A stretch of DNA of 23,947 bases from JACQHC01 sp035559715 (GTDB lineage Bacteria; Gemmatimonadota; Gemmatimonadetes; Gemmatimonadales; GWC2-71-9), in contig DATMAW010000138.1 in the NCBI GenBank assembly GCA_035559715.1, positions 1 through 23,947 on the forward strand, given 5' to 3'. Position 1 is the stretch's first letter. Each line of letters opens with the position of its first letter. Below are positions 23,517 to 23,947 of this stretch, in pieces. The notes under the pieces are model-generated. The model saw nothing but the letters and a program-made list of their open reading frames with translations, ran no database searches and was not told where the DNA came from. A program made the translations under genes and the position numbers.

Positions 23517-23947
23517 GAGCCACCTCCCGCGAACGCCTGGCGCGTGGCTTCGTGCACGATCGTTCCATCGCGGGTAATGCACGTCCCCGCCGTGATCTCG
23601 TCGGCGTAGTCGAGCTTCAGGGCTCCGTCCTTGATGATGTGTTGGAGAAACGTGGTGAGGTTGCGGGAGAACATCTGGCTCGCGTGCGTGGGCATCGTGG
23701 CCGCCACGTTCAGCGGGCCGAGGATGTGGATACCGTGGACCTCGACCTGCTGGCCGGGCTTCGTCAGTTCGCAGTTGCCGCCGGCGTCCGCTGCGAGATC
23801 CACAATGACCGAACCCGGGCGCATCGTTCGCACCATCTCCTCGGTGATCAGGACCGGAGCCCGCCGCCCCGGAATCAGCGCCGTGCTGATCACGACGTCC
23901 ACGGTCCCCAGGTGTTTGCCGATCAACTCCAGTTCGCGGCGGTGTTG
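23513..23947 (-). CDS. pntAa: transhydrogenase subunit alpha 1, C-terminal part (5' end outside window)
   Basis: The C-terminal 144 residues of the NAD(H)-binding subunit of transhydrogenase (alanine dehydrogenase/PntA family). Visible are VDVVISTALIPGRRAP, MRPGSVIVDLAADAGGNCE and GPLNVAATMPTHASQMFSRN, all characteristic of PntA domain I. The reading frame is open to the last base of the window, so the gene is cut by the window edge, not truncated in the genome. Full-length relatives are ~370-390 aa. The TTG at 23926 is an internal codon, not the start. It is first of pntAa-pntAb-pntB in reading order. Confidence 0.95.
   Translation of the reverse strand, partial: QHRRELELIGKHLGTVDVVISTALIPGRRAPVLITEEMVRTMRPGSVIVDLAADAGGNCELTKPGQQVEVHGIHILGPLNVAATMPTHASQMFSRNLTTFLQHIIKDGALKLDYADEITAGTCITRDGTIVHEATRQAFAGGGS

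Overview
The window is a contiguous piece of a high-GC bacterial chromosome that carries ordinary central metabolism. It holds no tRNA, rRNA, CRISPR array, transposase or phage gene that I can see. The gene content suggests an aerobic heterotroph: a SURF1 cytochrome-oxidase assembly factor, a VLCAD-like acyl-CoA dehydrogenase, aconitase A, a three-subunit proton-translocating transhydrogenase, a secreted PIG-L deacetylase with extra domains, and a Tat-exported class V aminotransferase. Together with the many GTG/TTG starts, this fits Gemmatimonadota or a neighbouring soil phylum. That placement is inference from the repertoire only.

Layout, left to right. 1-100: an 8-bp tandem word arranged as an imperfect inverted repeat. 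105-3351 (minus): a degenerate phosphoribosyltransferase-like gene followed by a secreted PIG-L deacetylase, with a 33-nt-arm inverted repeat between them. 3588-5462 (plus): acyl-CoA dehydrogenase. 5563-6858 (minus): Cys/Met-metabolism PLP enzyme. 7017-8421 (plus): ZIP metal transporter, then thioredoxin TrxC. 8518-10618 (minus): SURF1, then a Tat-signal aminotransferase. 10691-12259 (plus): orphan radical SAM protein. 12330-16587 (minus): operon tkt-pgi-rpiA with 4-nt stop/start overlaps. 16689-19460 (plus): aconitase. 19553-20677 (minus): patatin-like phospholipase. 20723-21828 (plus): ribosome-rescue factor ArfB and an unnamed membrane protein. 21829-23947 (minus): pntAa(partial)-pntAb-pntB, again with 4-nt overlaps.

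How the genes fit together. Transketolase, glucose-6-phosphate isomerase and ribose-5-phosphate isomerase form one translationally coupled module that moves carbon between glycolysis and the pentose phosphates. Aconitase is divergent from it. Transhydrogenase couples the proton gradient to NADPH supply, and TrxC is a consumer of that reducing power. The remaining genes are single transcription units.

The most unusual structure is in the gaps, not the genes. Many intergenic stretches consist of short words repeated in strict 8-bp or 10-bp register. Several are arranged as two complementary arms, each locus uses its own word, and in at least two cases the repeat runs over the stop codon of the neighbouring gene. 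The second point of interest is the phosphoribosyltransferase homologue, whose PRPP-binding loop has lost its acidic pair. I see no defence system, biosynthetic cluster or other novel multi-gene system in this window.
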